NCBI GenBank assembly: GCA_014529385.2
Contig: CM043969.1
Location: 21,453,946 to 21,517,945, forward strand
Origin: Adiantum capillus-veneris
Lineage: Eukaryota; Streptophyta; Polypodiopsida; Polypodiales; Pteridaceae
DNA: 64,000 nt
Direction of reading: 5' to 3'
Shown: one piece after another, positions 53,758-63,418 of the stretch
How the letters are laid out: the number at the start of each line of letters is the position of its first letter
How positions within the stretch are numbered: the first letter of the stretch is position 1
The notes under the pieces: generated by a model
Databases searched by the model: none
What the model was told of the DNA's origin: nothing
Seen by the model: the letters and a program-made list of their open reading frames with translations, nothing else
Program-made: the position numbers and the translations under genes

Positions 53758-55407
53758 ATGAACGACGCTAAAGAAGATTCTGATTCAGGTGAAACCATGG
53801 AGACCAAAACGACCACTAACATAGAAACCAACAAGGAAGATCTTCATGAGCCACAATGGCCAGGATCCAAAAAGAAGATAGGAACTTACCCAAACTCTAT
53901 AGAGGAGATTGAGCGAGTCAATCAATTAAGGAGTTTGGTAGAAGATACCCAAAAGGATATAGAACCAGCACCTAGGAAGATCCAGATTACAGACACCGTG
54001 TTCCCTACGCAACAACAACCTCACCAAGTCCATAGACCCTTGGACATACCTAGTGTCATCCAAGAAGAAAGTGACTTAAAGTCATGGGAAAGTGGTCGTA
54101 CTCACTTCTTGATGGAAAGAATGTTTACAGAGAGACTACCTGATCCTATCGAAGAAATGGAGAGCCCATCTTCCCCATGTCAAGGGACTCAAGGCCAAAA
54201 GGTGCCGTTAAACATTGCCAAATTGATGGATTTCATGTCTTCAGAAGTTAGAACCACCATCATGTCCAAACTATATAAAGACCCCGAGCTAGTCTCAACT
54301 CTTCGAGCCTTCCTCAATGGAGAACTGAAGTTTGGGCTACCACAATTTGCACAGATGGATGGAGCTGGGGAGATGCCAATAGAGGAGGAACACTTATATC
54401 CACAACCCAACCTAGATGAGAACCTTGTTATAGAAATGCATGTTAACAAGTTGGGACAATACTTTGAGGGTGATGAATCCAATGCGACCATACCAATCAC
54501 TACTAAGGGATTAACTGTGAAGGGGATCCTTGACGGTGGCGTTGGGGTTAGCATTGTGACTAAAAATTGCTGGGAAACTATGGGAAGACCTCACCTTGCG
54601 ACCACAACCATAGTAGTGAAGATGGCTAATGGGTCTATTGTTAAACCTATTGGGATGCTAGAAGATCTCAAGATCAAGGTCTTTGGACATAGAATAAGGA
54701 TTACCTTTATTGTTATGGATTTCTCTAAACACACTATGGCATCGGAGATGATCTTAGGACGTCCTTTCATGAGGGAAGCAAAAATGGTGCATGACTGGTC
54801 TAAAAACCATGTCTACTTGCAATTCCAAGATTCTGTCATTCGAGTGGATCTTGTGACGGGTCGAGCACATCCTCTAGGAAATAGGTTTATAATTGATCAT
54901 AGATCTGACACCACAGTTCACTCGGCCCCATTGCAGTATTGTTACACGTGTAAAGCGGACACTGATGTTGGGGAAGATTCTCCTTATATGGATGTACTAC
55001 CTAGGATGACTGAGTCGGACAATGTGGATTGGGTCCACCTAGCAACAACCATAGACACTTTGGGAAATAGGGGGACGACCTGGGTAACACCTGAGGGGGA
55101 TGAAATACCACCACTTGTAGCCTTAAACATGCTAGAAGCAATGCAAATAGCTTCTGATGATCTACAAGATGAAAGTTTGACTGGCATTGAAACCAGTAGC
55201 GCCTCACAAGACTATAGCCCACACAATTTGGGGTCAGAATCATCAGTTGAAATTGACTCTGAGGATGAAGAATCTGAGTTAAATCTTAGTGCAAATGTGG
55301 GGACAAACCATTCAGGGCCCAGTGGTAACCTAGATGATAATGTATCACTAGAAATCGATCGTAATCGAGAATTAAACAAGAAGAGTAAGAGATATAAGAG
55401 GCGATAG
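53758..55407 (+). CDS. Gyp-6 protease ORF (549 aa)
   Basis: One intact frame. Residues 1-220 are a charged linker. The segment VNKLGQYFEGDESNATIPI leads into the aspartic protease: GILDGGVGVSIVTKNCW (Asp codon 54532-54534), a beta-rich middle with VIMDF-like strands and MILGRPFMREAKMVHDW. The catalytic motif is D-G-G instead of D-T/S-G-A. The C-terminal 180 residues include the segment shared with Gyp-4 and Gyp-5 (WVHLATTIDTLG) and an acidic tail. It would cleave the Gag-Pol polyprotein, unless the altered motif abolishes activity. Confidence 0.82.
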   Translation: MNDAKEDSDSGETMETKTTTNIETNKEDLHEPQWPGSKKKIGTYPNSIEEIERVNQLRSLVEDTQKDIEPAPRKIQITDTVFPTQQQPHQVHRPLDIPSVIQEESDLKSWESGRTHFLMERMFTERLPDPIEEMESPSSPCQGTQGQKVPLNIAKLMDFMSSEVRTTIMSKLYKDPELVSTLRAFLNGELKFGLPQFAQMDGAGEMPIEEEHLYPQPNLDENLVIEMHVNKLGQYFEGDESNATIPITTKGLTVKGILDGGVGVSIVTKNCWETMGRPHLATTTIVVKMANGSIVKPIGMLEDLKIKVFGHRIRITFIVMDFSKHTMASEMILGRPFMREAKMVHDWSKNHVYLQFQDSVIRVDLVTGRAHPLGNRFIIDHRSDTTVHSAPLQYCYTCKADTDVGEDSPYMDVLPRMTESDNVDWVHLATTIDTLGNRGTTWVTPEGDEIPPLVALNMLEAMQIASDDLQDESLTGIETSSASQDYSPHNLGSESSVEIDSEDEESELNLSANVGTNHSGPSGNLDDNVSLEIDRNRELNKKSKRYKRR

Positions 55408-55419
55408 TATCGAGAAAAT

Positions 55420-55962
55420 GTGCGTGCTAGAATAAATGAAAAGAAATCTACCGTAGAATGGCTTAATTATATAGGGGCATGTGATGCTCATCGAAAGTTG
55501 GTAGATAACTGGGGTGAATACCTTCAAAGCGTTATGTGGTGTAGTCCACAACCCATTGACATCGCACAACTAGAGGCTACAGAGAAGCCAAGGTTGAGCC
55601 GTACCGTAAGGAGACGACAAAATCGAGAGTTAGCTCAACAACAAAAGGAATCAGAAGTTAAATCACAGTCCACAGAACAACAGGACCCCACAGACTTACA
55701 CCCTGCACCTGAACATTTCAAATCCTATACCACAGAGGAACGTAAGGTGGTGTATACAAAGGCCCAAAGAAAACCTATCGATGGGAGCAATGGAGTCTAT
55801 GATGGTCCAATGATAGTTAAGGAAATAGAGTTAGCAGACCCAGGAGAAGAGTCTAAACCTGTCTTCATTGCCCAAGATCTGACAGCGAGACTGAGGAGTG
55901 TTGACTTAAAGAACTTCTCAAGGAATTCAGGGATATATTTGCTTGGACATATCATGATATGA
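55420..55962 (+). pseudogene. Gyp-6 linker between protease and reverse transcriptase
   Basis: Follows the protease stop (55405) in phase or nearly so. A Gln/Glu-rich segment is followed by EHFKSYTTEERKVVY and DPGEESKPVFIAQDL, homologous to Gyp-4 43616-43930. A one-base shift near 55925 leads into the reverse transcriptase frame. Confidence 0.7.
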
Positions 55963-57929
55963 AAGGTGTTCCACCTTCCGTGGTGCAGCACACAATCCCC
56001 ATGAATAGCATGGCTAAACCAGTTCAGCAACGACCCTACGCAATGAATCCTAAATATGCAAAGATCGTTCAAGAAGGGATTGAAAAGCTTGTGGAATGCG
56101 GATTCATATACCCTATTGAGCACTCAGAATGGGTGTCTCCAATAGTGATTGTGCCAAAAAAGAATGGGAAACTCAGAGTGTGCGTAGATCTCAAGAAGTT
56201 CAATGCCACCACTACGAGGGACCATTACCCCTTGCCATATTCGGAACATGTGCTTGAAAGAGTTGCAGGGAAGGAAGCTTATAGCTTTTTAGATGGGTAC
56301 TCTGGCTACAATCAAATTACAATTGCGCTGGAGGACCAAGCTAAAACAACCTTTATAACCGAATTTGGAGTGTTTGCATTTCGTGTTATGGCTTTTGGCT
56401 TAAACAATGCCCCGGCTACCTTTCAAAGATTAATAAACACTGCTTTTAGAGAATATTTGAGGGAGTTTTGTGAAGCTTTTTTAGATGACCTTTGTGTTTA
56501 TTCCTCTTGGAAAGAACATCTATCATGCTTACGAAAAGTGTTTGAGAAGTGTAGATTGTATCGCATCTCCTTAAACCCTTTCAAATGCCAATTTTGGGTT
56601 AAACATGGAATCATTTTAGGGCATATAGTGTCCAAAAATGGGATTTCCACAGATGAGGGCAAAATTAAAGCCATTGTTGAATTGCCACCACCTACAAATT
56701 ATAAAGGAGTTCAAAGTTTCATGGGCCATGTTGGTTATTACCGCCGACGGTTTATTTTAAACTTTGCCGAGATAGCTCGTCCTTTGTACAAGCTTCTTAT
56801 TGAGTTCCAATGGACTGCAGAGTGTGACCATGCTTATGAGTCATTGAAAAAGACCTTTACTAGTGCTCCTATTCTACGAGTGCCCGATTGGAATGTAATT
56901 TTTCATGTGCATATTGATGCATCGAACTTTGCTATTGGGTGTGTTCTAGCTCAACCAGGAGAACATAAACTGGACTACCCCATTAGCTTTGCAAGTTGTC
57001 AGTTGAATGATGCCGAAAGGAACTACACCACTACAGAGCGAGAAGGTTTAGGTATGATTTATGCAGTGAAGAAATTTTTCTACTACCTTCTGGCCAACAA
57101 GTTTGTGTTCTATGTTGATCATCAAGCCTTGTTGTATCTAGTAAATAAACCTTGTTCCACGGGAAGAATTACACGATGGTTGTTAATTCTCCTTGAGTTT
57201 GATTTTACCGTTGTGGTGAGACCTGGTAAAAGACATGTCATGGCTAATCATTTATCTCGCATACCCAATGGTGAAGCCCCTACTGGAGTCGATGATGAAT
57301 TGCCTGATACTTCTCTATTCCTAGTCGAAACCATACCTGAATGGAGTGATAAGATTGTGAACTTTCTAGTTAATGGTTTTCCACCCAAAGAGCTTTGTAA
57401 AGACAAGGCTCGAAAACTGTTAAAAGAATGTGAACCTTACTCTCTCATTGCGGGAACTCTCTACAGGCTAGGGAAGGATGATATTCTTAGACGTTGTGCC
57501 CGTGAGGATAAATATTTATACATACTGCAAGAAGCTGACATGGGTATAGCCAGAGGACATTTCTCAGGGGAACTAACAGCTAGAAAGGTGTTTCAATCAG
57601 GCTATTGGTGGCCAACCTTATTTAAGGATACATCACTTTTTGCAAAAGGATGTGATGAATGCCAACGTTACAAGATCACACAACGAAAGGATAGGATGCC
57701 CTTACATCCTATTAAAGTGACTCAACCATTTGAAAAATGGGGTTTGGACTTTGTAGGCCCATTTAGTCCAGCAGCTTGTAGCACTCAATCTCGATATATT
57801 ATCGTTGCCACTGACTATGTGACAAAGTGGGCGGAAGCCAGGGCGACACTAAGGCCGATGCGAGGTCAACTGCCAAGTTTCTCTTTGAGAACATTATTAC
57901 AAGATTTGGTTGTCCCTTTGAGATTGTGA
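55959..57929 (+). CDS. pol: Gyp-6 reverse transcriptase, RNase H and front of integrase
   Basis: A 656-codon frame. Reverse transcriptase: VIVPKKNGKLRVCVDLKKFN, FLDGYSGYNQI, MAFGLNNAPATFQR (usual MPFGLTN altered) and catalytic FLDD at 56476-56490. RNase H: HIDASNFAIGCVL, YTTTEREGLGMIYAVKKF and YVDHQALLYLVNK. Integrase zinc region: EADMGIARGHF with Asp where the first His is expected, then CDECQ. The first core Asp lies in KWGLDFVGPF. It ends in a frameshift near 57852, after KWAEARATLR. Only one RNase H is present, unlike Tat-1 and Tat-2. Confidence 0.9.
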   Translation: MKGVPPSVVQHTIPMNSMAKPVQQRPYAMNPKYAKIVQEGIEKLVECGFIYPIEHSEWVSPIVIVPKKNGKLRVCVDLKKFNATTTRDHYPLPYSEHVLERVAGKEAYSFLDGYSGYNQITIALEDQAKTTFITEFGVFAFRVMAFGLNNAPATFQRLINTAFREYLREFCEAFLDDLCVYSSWKEHLSCLRKVFEKCRLYRISLNPFKCQFWVKHGIILGHIVSKNGISTDEGKIKAIVELPPPTNYKGVQSFMGHVGYYRRRFILNFAEIARPLYKLLIEFQWTAECDHAYESLKKTFTSAPILRVPDWNVIFHVHIDASNFAIGCVLAQPGEHKLDYPISFASCQLNDAERNYTTTEREGLGMIYAVKKFFYYLLANKFVFYVDHQALLYLVNKPCSTGRITRWLLILLEFDFTVVVRPGKRHVMANHLSRIPNGEAPTGVDDELPDTSLFLVETIPEWSDKIVNFLVNGFPPKELCKDKARKLLKECEPYSLIAGTLYRLGKDDILRRCAREDKYLYILQEADMGIARGHFSGELTARKVFQSGYWWPTLFKDTSLFAKGCDECQRYKITQRKDRMPLHPIKVTQPFEKWGLDFVGPFSPAACSTQSRYIIVATDYVTKWAEARATLRPMRGQLPSFSLRTLLQDLVVPLRL

Positions 57930-58575
57930 GTGACAATGGTAGCAAATGGCCAAGCTGAGAGCACCAATAAGACCTTAATCTCTATCTTAACCAAAACGGT
58001 GGAAGCTCATCGCACAGATTGGGATTTAAAGCTTACATCAGCTCTATGGGCTTATCGTACTGCGTATAAAGTTTCCATTAACTGCACACCATTCAAGATG
58101 GTGTATGGCCAAGAAGCGGTTATGCCATGGGAATTTGTCATTCCTAGTCTTCGGAGTAGCTTCTCAAGAAGGTTGGGATGGTAACCCCTTAGTTGAGCAA
58201 TTATATATCCTTGAAAGGCTAGATGAAGAGAGGCAATTAACTGTGCAAAATGCACTTGTGGAGAAAGATAGGAGGAAGAAATGGTTTGACCGTCATCTAA
58301 AGAACAAAGATATCAATGTTGGTGATAAAGTCCTTATGTATGGAGTGCGTAACAAAAAGAAAAAGTTGAAATATGCGGGAAAAGGACCATATAGAGTATG
58401 TGAGATCACTCCACAAGGAACCATTCATGTGGAGACTCTTGATGGAGTTAAAACCATTGGATTCCTCAATGGGGGAAAATTTAAAAGATATTATGATCCT
58501 TTAAGCCAAGAGGAGCTATGTGCCATCCATACGAAAAAGACAGCCAAGGCTCAAACAGAATTGAAAAAGATATAA
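57930..58575 (+). pseudogene. Gyp-6 integrase rear part with core deletion
   Basis: After the frameshift the core continues to SDNG (about 57930), then jumps directly to NGQAESTNKTL. The roughly 40 codons that normally separate the second Asp from the Glu are gone, with short ATGG repeats at the junction. The C-terminal part (58105-58575) is in another phase and reads VGDKVLMYGVRNKKKKLKYAGKGPYRV, a typical integrase C-terminal domain. A TAA at 58573 follows, and the frame stays open behind it. Confidence 0.85.
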
Positions 58576-59871
58576 GCTCAAGCTGAGGCGAAAGAGCACC
58601 AACAACGCATAAGACGCCAGCAAGAGGCTAACCTTGGAGTTACACATGCATTCCACGTTGAAACAGAGGATGATTGGTTGGACTCTGACACGCCTCTACG
58701 ATACCCTATTGAGTCAAATAGTGCCTATGGAAAAGTGCTATATAACGCCTTATTGGACACGGGTGCTAAATATAATCTGTTATCATATGGGGTGTGGTGT
58801 CAGTTAGGGAAGCCACCTCTATCTGAGAGTATTATCCAATTCAAGGGTGTCAACAAGAAAAAAACTACGGTTTTTGGAATCTGGCACACTTCTGTCAGTT
58901 ATGACAATGGGGTTGTAGCTCAAGACTTTTTGGTCATGCCTACTGGAACTATGGAGGGTAATATAAACCTAGGACGCACGTGGATGATAGCCACCAAATT
59001 CACTATTGATTGGGGGACTGGGGGTGTCACAACGCAAAAACCAACTCTTATCCCTACCACTCAAGCCATAGTCCCTGAGATATTGCCTAAGGAAATAAAA
59101 CCCAAGACATTGCATGTCCAGGAGGTTGAACCATACGCCCCCATAGCCCAACTCTCTAGAGCTTCAACTGATGTAGTTGAAAGAAAACTTGAGACACGCA
59201 AGAACCATCCTAATATAACAAAGAAAATATACAAGTGGGTCCCTAAATCTTCTTTAGTGACCATGACTGATGCTAAAAAATGGAAGCCTCGTAAGAAACG
59301 TCCCACTCACTCCAAGAAATGTAAAGAAACATTGCGTTGGATTCCTAAACGACTATTGGAAGCCCAAGGATACTATGAAGGAAATGATCAAATCTGGGTG
59401 TCCAAACGTAAATTGTACTCTTACCTATCACCTGGCCCATGTAAACCCAATCCTGTGGCTCCAAAACAAATTGAAAATCGTGGAAAGGAAAAAATCGCGG
59501 AATGTTACACACCCGCTCTAGAGCTAGTTTGGGTACCAAAGAAAGAACGATTTGTTCCACCTAGCTCAGGAACAGGGAAATCAAATGAAGCTTCTTGCTC
59601 TTCATGTAGTTCCTATACGCAAATAGAAGCTTCGACACAACCTACACCTACCATTGTACATATCCATACAAGCAAGAAAGAGTTTGCACCTCCCATTGTA
59701 GGTACACCACCCACAACAATGTTGCAAATCAAATCATGGGAGAGTACCTTACCACCCTTGCAACTAGATGAAACACATAGGGCGATCGAAAACTATTGGT
59801 TAAAGCCTTCACCCATAACAACTTGGAACAATTGGTTTCAAAAGGTGACAACATCATTCCAAAAAGTATGA
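58576..59871 (+). CDS. second retropepsin-like domain fused to W-x-P-K repeats, behind integrase
   Basis: In the same phase as the integrase end (58105-58575), separated by one stop; the first ATG-type start is near 58678. Residues 20-105 look like an aspartic protease: NALLDTGAKYNLLSYGVW (Asp codon 58756-58758), a beta-rich middle (FGIWHTSVSY; DFLVMPTG) and INLGRTWM, the place of the usual ILGRPW. The rest is basic, with four Trp motifs: KWVPKSSL (about 59233), RWIPKRLL (59335), IWVSKRKL (59391) and VWVPKKERF (59527). A Ser/Thr/Pro-rich tail follows. I know of no gypsy element with a protease domain here. Confidence 0.65.
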   Translation, partial: AQAEAKEHQQRIRRQQEANLGVTHAFHVETEDDWLDSDTPLRYPIESNSAYGKVLYNALLDTGAKYNLLSYGVWCQLGKPPLSESIIQFKGVNKKKTTVFGIWHTSVSYDNGVVAQDFLVMPTGTMEGNINLGRTWMIATKFTIDWGTGGVTTQKPTLIPTTQAIVPEILPKEIKPKTLHVQEVEPYAPIAQLSRASTDVVERKLETRKNHPNITKKIYKWVPKSSLVTMTDAKKWKPRKKRPTHSKKCKETLRWIPKRLLEAQGYYEGNDQIWVSKRKLYSYLSPGPCKPNPVAPKQIENRGKEKIAECYTPALELVWVPKKERFVPPSSGTGKSNEASCSSCSSYTQIEASTQPTPTIVHIHTSKKEFAPPIVGTPPTTMLQIKSWESTLPPLQLDETHRAIENYWLKPSPITTWNNWFQKVTTSFQKV

Positions 59872-59878
59872 TCTACCC

Positions 59879-59892
59879 AAGGAAGGGGGGAG
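59879..59892 (+). other. second polypurine-like tract inside Gyp-6
   Basis: AAGGAAGGGGGGAG is followed by TGTTTGCTGAC, the form of a polypurine tract/LTR junction, 8 bp after the last pol codon and 1.9 kb before the real 3' LTR. It could be an internal second tract, as known in some long elements, or the remains of an earlier LTR. Confidence 0.5.
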
Positions 59893-59971
59893 TGTTTGCT
59901 GACATCCATCATTCACTTGCTTCCCTCTCAACCTTCCTCCCTGACCTCTCAATCTCCAATCCTAGGGAATG

Positions 59972-59981
59972 TATATATAAA
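59972..59981 (+). promoter_or_regulatory. possible internal promoter (TATA box)
   Basis: TATATATAAA lies 80 bp after the internal polypurine-like junction and about 200 bp ahead of the ORF at 60179. Confidence 0.4.
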
Positions 59982-60178
59982 GCCTTATACTAGTTCTGGC
60001 AAGCAAACAAAAAAAGATTTTTTTTAAAAAAGAGAGTAAAAGAGCAAGAGCGACTAGCAACGAGAGAGCACCCTATCAGATCCTACACATAAGTCTAAAT
60101 TCACCATGTCACATCAAGAAACACACAAAAACAACTCATGTTTTAAAGACCTGACCAAATCTATTTGTATTCTCAGAG

Positions 60179-60535
60179 ATGGCTAGTTCACGAGAGGCAT
60201 GCACTTCTATTTTTGATGAAAGGTACCCTTTTTCTTTTTCTCAAGTGTTTCACATCTACTACCATGTACTTTCTTGCAAATGGGATTTGGTAGAGAGACT
60301 TGCGCGTGAGCAAAATTTTGAGGAGTTAGAATGGCTGATACGTCTATGGATGACTAGTGATCCCTACCCAGTAGCGAATGTTTCTCCGGTGGCACATGCT
60401 TATTATTTTGCACAAGATGAGTATCCACACATCGCGAGGTTCTTGATTAACATGCTTGCACAAGAGGATGATGAAGAAGAAATAATAGAGACCGAGGAAA
60501 CTATGGCCTCACGGAAAATGATTTCATTTATCTAG
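60179..60535 (+). CDS. 118-aa ORF of unknown function in Gyp-6 3' region
   Basis: ATG at 60179 (context CAGAGATGGC). The product has an aromatic N-terminal half (FSFSQVFHIYYHVLSCKWDL), a mid segment EELEWLIRLWM, and an acidic tail (EDDEEEIIETEE). There is no signal peptide and no clear membrane segment. It lies between pol and the 3' LTR, where other plant elements carry accessory or env-like ORFs, but it does not look env-like. A TATA box lies upstream. Not recognised; it could be a captured fragment. Confidence 0.45.
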   Translation: MASSREACTSIFDERYPFSFSQVFHIYYHVLSCKWDLVERLAREQNFEELEWLIRLWMTSDPYPVANVSPVAHAYYFAQDEYPHIARFLINMLAQEDDEEEIIETEETMASRKMISFI

Positions 60536-60539
60536 ATGA

Positions 60540-61806
60540 TGAGGATAGAGGCCTAGCCTTAGGGTGGCCACCCGGTTTATATAATATCCTCTTTCCTTGA
60601 TTCTAAAAGGGATGACAGATAGATAGGTTAGGGGTCTGGATTTGTGTTTTGAGTTTGTTTCTAGGAGTTTTAATTTTTTCACACTGACATGCCTCCTAGA
60701 GGTATAGTGCTTTTTTTTTGGATGTGTTAGGTAGGACTTATATGGATTTCCATGCACATGGCTGAGGACATCTGCTTCGACGAAATGAGCAACTCCATAC
60801 CTCCAGGTGTACTACTTTCCATGATTCATGTTGGTGGATATGAATAATTGCTAATAATGATTTTTCATGGTTTGTTTGAGTGCAATAGTTATGTTTGTTA
60901 TTTGTCATTATAGATGTATAAATTTGTCTTTGCTTAAGTTGATGGAACTACAGTTTAATCTTATGGATGAGCCTTGAGATTAGGAGACCGTGACTTTAGG
61001 TTAACTCAATTACTTGACCACTAGGCCTAGATGATAAAATTATCCGAGTATTTGAGACCTTAGGAATGTTTAAGACATAGAGAAGCTTGCTCACTTAAAC
61101 AAATAAAACACTAGTGAGAATACAAAGGAAATGGAAGCAAAAAACATAAGTGCCACAAATGAAAAATCTAATGCTGGAAGAGAAATCCTGGCTTGATTTG
61201 GTACTTCACTCACATGTATTGTCTATGGTACTAGAGCCCTAGAGGTTCCCAGTGTGGGCGCTTTTCTTTGAGAAGAAAAAAGCCCCGGACATACAAAATA
61301 AGCACACACGTCAAATGATTGTGAACCAAAGTTAAAATTAAAAAAAATAAAAATAAATGAATGACATTTAAAAGACTTCCATCGATCTTATAGTTAACAT
61401 TTCAAGCTTTTGTTTGCAGTTGTGAGAGCTAGTTGGCTAATCAAAGCTGAAAAGCACAATTAGGGAATCTTGCATTTAGATAATCTTCTTAGCTTAGCTA
61501 GTACTAGAGTAGTTGTTTTAACCTTAGTCATAGCTAACTAATTGATAGACTCACCCATAAGCCCAAAACTCTTGATTAATTAATTTACTCAAAGTGTGAT
61601 TTATTTGTCCTTAATGGAAGTCTAACATTTCATAAATCTTGCATTTACTCATTTCCACATGTACATTACATTCCCCTCATGATTTATGGCCCTATAATTC
61701 CGCTTGCTGAAACAATGACTTTGCCTTGCAGATTCAAATCCAGATGCTCTACAACATGGACATAACAAGCTTCAACTCAATAGCTTCCGAGGACGGAATC
61801 TACATC
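60540..61806 (+). other. non-coding 3' part of Gyp-6
   Basis: AT-rich DNA without a supported gene between the 118-aa ORF and the polypurine tract. A short frame at 61726 runs into the LTR and is not credible as a gene. Confidence 0.6.
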
Positions 61807-61819
61807 AGGAAGGGGGGCA
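61807..61819 (+). other. polypurine tract of Gyp-6
   Basis: AGGAAGGGGGGCA abuts TGTTAACCC of the 3' LTR. Confidence 0.88.
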
Positions 61820-62405
61820 TGTTAACCCTTGCGGCTCACGGACACCCTATCGCCTACGACGGACGCCGTATTATTTATTTAGTAGAGTCAAGCATCGAGC
61901 TTGTCGGTCCAATAAGAAAAGGGTAGAGTGATTGTCGATGAGAGGCGCACTCTAACTGGAACACGCAAGGGTTAGTTGGCTAAGCATGGGCGCCCAAATG
62001 TGAACGGAGCGAGCTGATATAAAAGTCACCTAAACCTAAAATTGACCTATTCTCTCAATGTGCAATAGAAGAAGTGCTCTTGCCCTATCTCCATTTCCAT
62101 TTCCATTGTGTGCTCACAGGTGTGTGTGTGTGTGGGTGTGCTTGAGGGAGAGAAGGAGAGAGTGTGTGTGTGTGATCGAGCATTGCGACGACACCTGGCG
62201 GCGAGGCGGTTGAGCGCAGTATGGTGGCGGCTCCCTCTTCTTCGCGGCAAGGAATCCTTCACAGCGACAAGCGCAGGGAGGTGAGTGACACACCCCTGCT
62301 CTCTGTGAGCTTGCTAGGCCTGCTAGTTGTGTGCTTGCAGCCTTCGTGACTCGCACACGGTGCTCGGCAAGTCCCTAGCTCCAACACGTGCGGCAGATGC
62401 GCACA
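61820..62405 (+). repeat. 3' LTR of Gyp-6
   Basis: Intact TG start, TATAAAA at 62018, shorter GT arrays than the 5' copy, GCGCACA end. AGGAG follows. Confidence 0.94.
62018..62024 (+). promoter_or_regulatory. TATA box in Gyp-6 3' LTR
   Basis: TATAAAA, in the same context as 49241-49249. Confidence 0.65.
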
Positions 62406-62408
62406 AGG

Positions 62409-62432
62409 AGACATCCTACGCGTAGGATGTCT
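62409..62432. repeat. perfect 24-bp palindrome, copy 4 (at Gyp-6 insertion)
   Basis: Its first two bases are the last two of the AGGAG target duplication, so Gyp-6 inserted at the edge of this palindrome. Confidence 0.95.
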
Positions 62433-62701
62433 TTTTGCTCAGAATGAACCCAAACTTGGACCAAAGATTCCCCTAGTCTTCAGCAACCCACTGGTATGCT
62501 TAGACTTGAATTTGGATGTCAAAAGACCCCAAAACTAGCTATTCTTGCCTTTTTCAGTCAAAAATGCTAAAGTCTGTTCAATCTTCCTTTCACTGACCCA
62601 AATGAGATGAAATTTATCACATGCACTCAATACAACATTTAGAACATGCCTTTGGAGTCATCCTATGGTTTGGTCTCAAAATTAGGCCTTGGACACAATA
62701 T

Positions 62702-62714
62702 GGGTAGGATGTCT
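62702..62714. repeat. palindrome half site
   Basis: GGGTAGGATGTCT matches the right half; the left half has diverged. Confidence 0.65.
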
Positions 62715-62842
62715 GGCAATTCTCGTCTTTTGGTCTTATCCTGTCAAGATATGGTCAAGTTCCCCTTTCCACGTAAAAATAACCTACCTTCTGAACACAC
62801 TGGTCAACTCAGAATTTCAAAATTTCCACCAGATCACCCTGT

Positions 62843-62866
62843 AGACATCCTACGCGTAGGATGTAT
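62843..62866. repeat. 24-bp palindrome, copy 5 (one mismatch)
   Basis: The last bases read GTAT instead of GTCT. Confidence 0.93.
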
Positions 62867-63126
62867 TTTTTTTTCAGAATGGACTTCTGTTTCTACCCAA
62901 GGTGCTTCTTGATGCATATAACAAGAATATGTGATCACAGAAAATTTTGGATGTCAAAATTGCTCAAAATCACCACTTTTGGGAAAATATTTCTCTAAAA
63001 GAGTAACATCCCCTTAACTCTCAGTCTATACGTCCAAATGACATGAGCTTTGGTGTGTGTCCAACACAAAATGCAGAATATGGGTATGATGTCAAAACTT
63101 GATTTTTGCTTCCAGAATCACTCTCT

Positions 63127-63150
63127 AGACATCCTATGCGTAGGATGTCT
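63127..63150. repeat. 24-bp palindrome, copy 6 (one mismatch)
   Basis: The central part reads TATGCG instead of TACGCG. Confidence 0.93.
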
Positions 63151-63418
63151 ACTACTGATGAAATTTTTGGTAGAATTCATCCACAGGAAGCCCCAAGTCT
63201 TGAGCACTACTTTTCAAGCATTCCTACCAGTTTTTATGCAAAATTGTGCTCAAAATCTTAAGTTTCTTGTTTTCGCGTTTTTGACACTCCGTCTTTGGTC
63301 TTTTGGGTGTCAAGAGTTGGTCAAAACTCTAGTTTCAATGTATACTTACGGTAACCCACCCCTTCTGAACACACTAGTGCAGTTAGAATTTTCAAATTTG
63401 GTCTCCAGAACCCCCTTG

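Larger units (their letters stand above)
49043..62405 (+). mobile_element. Gyp-6: full-length Ty3/gypsy retrotransposon with a second protease-like domain
   Basis: LTRs at 49043-49655 and 61820-62405 share start ((T/G)TTAACCC after the first T), TATA box, GT arrays and a GCGCACA end. A perfect AGGAG duplication flanks the element (49038-49042 and 62406-62410). A tRNA-Asp-like primer-binding site follows the 5' LTR at 49660. Gag, protease, reverse transcriptase, one RNase H and integrase are followed by a fused retropepsin-like and W-x-P-K region. About 1.9 kb with a 118-residue ORF then precedes the polypurine tract (61807). Frameshifts and an integrase deletion make it defective. The length is 13.4 kb. 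Confidence 0.95.

Noticed and set aside
59893-61819. A complete second LTR in the Gyp-6 3' region
   Set aside because: The polypurine-like junction and TATA box are suggestive, but I found no partner copy near the 5' end, so it is reported only as a finding.
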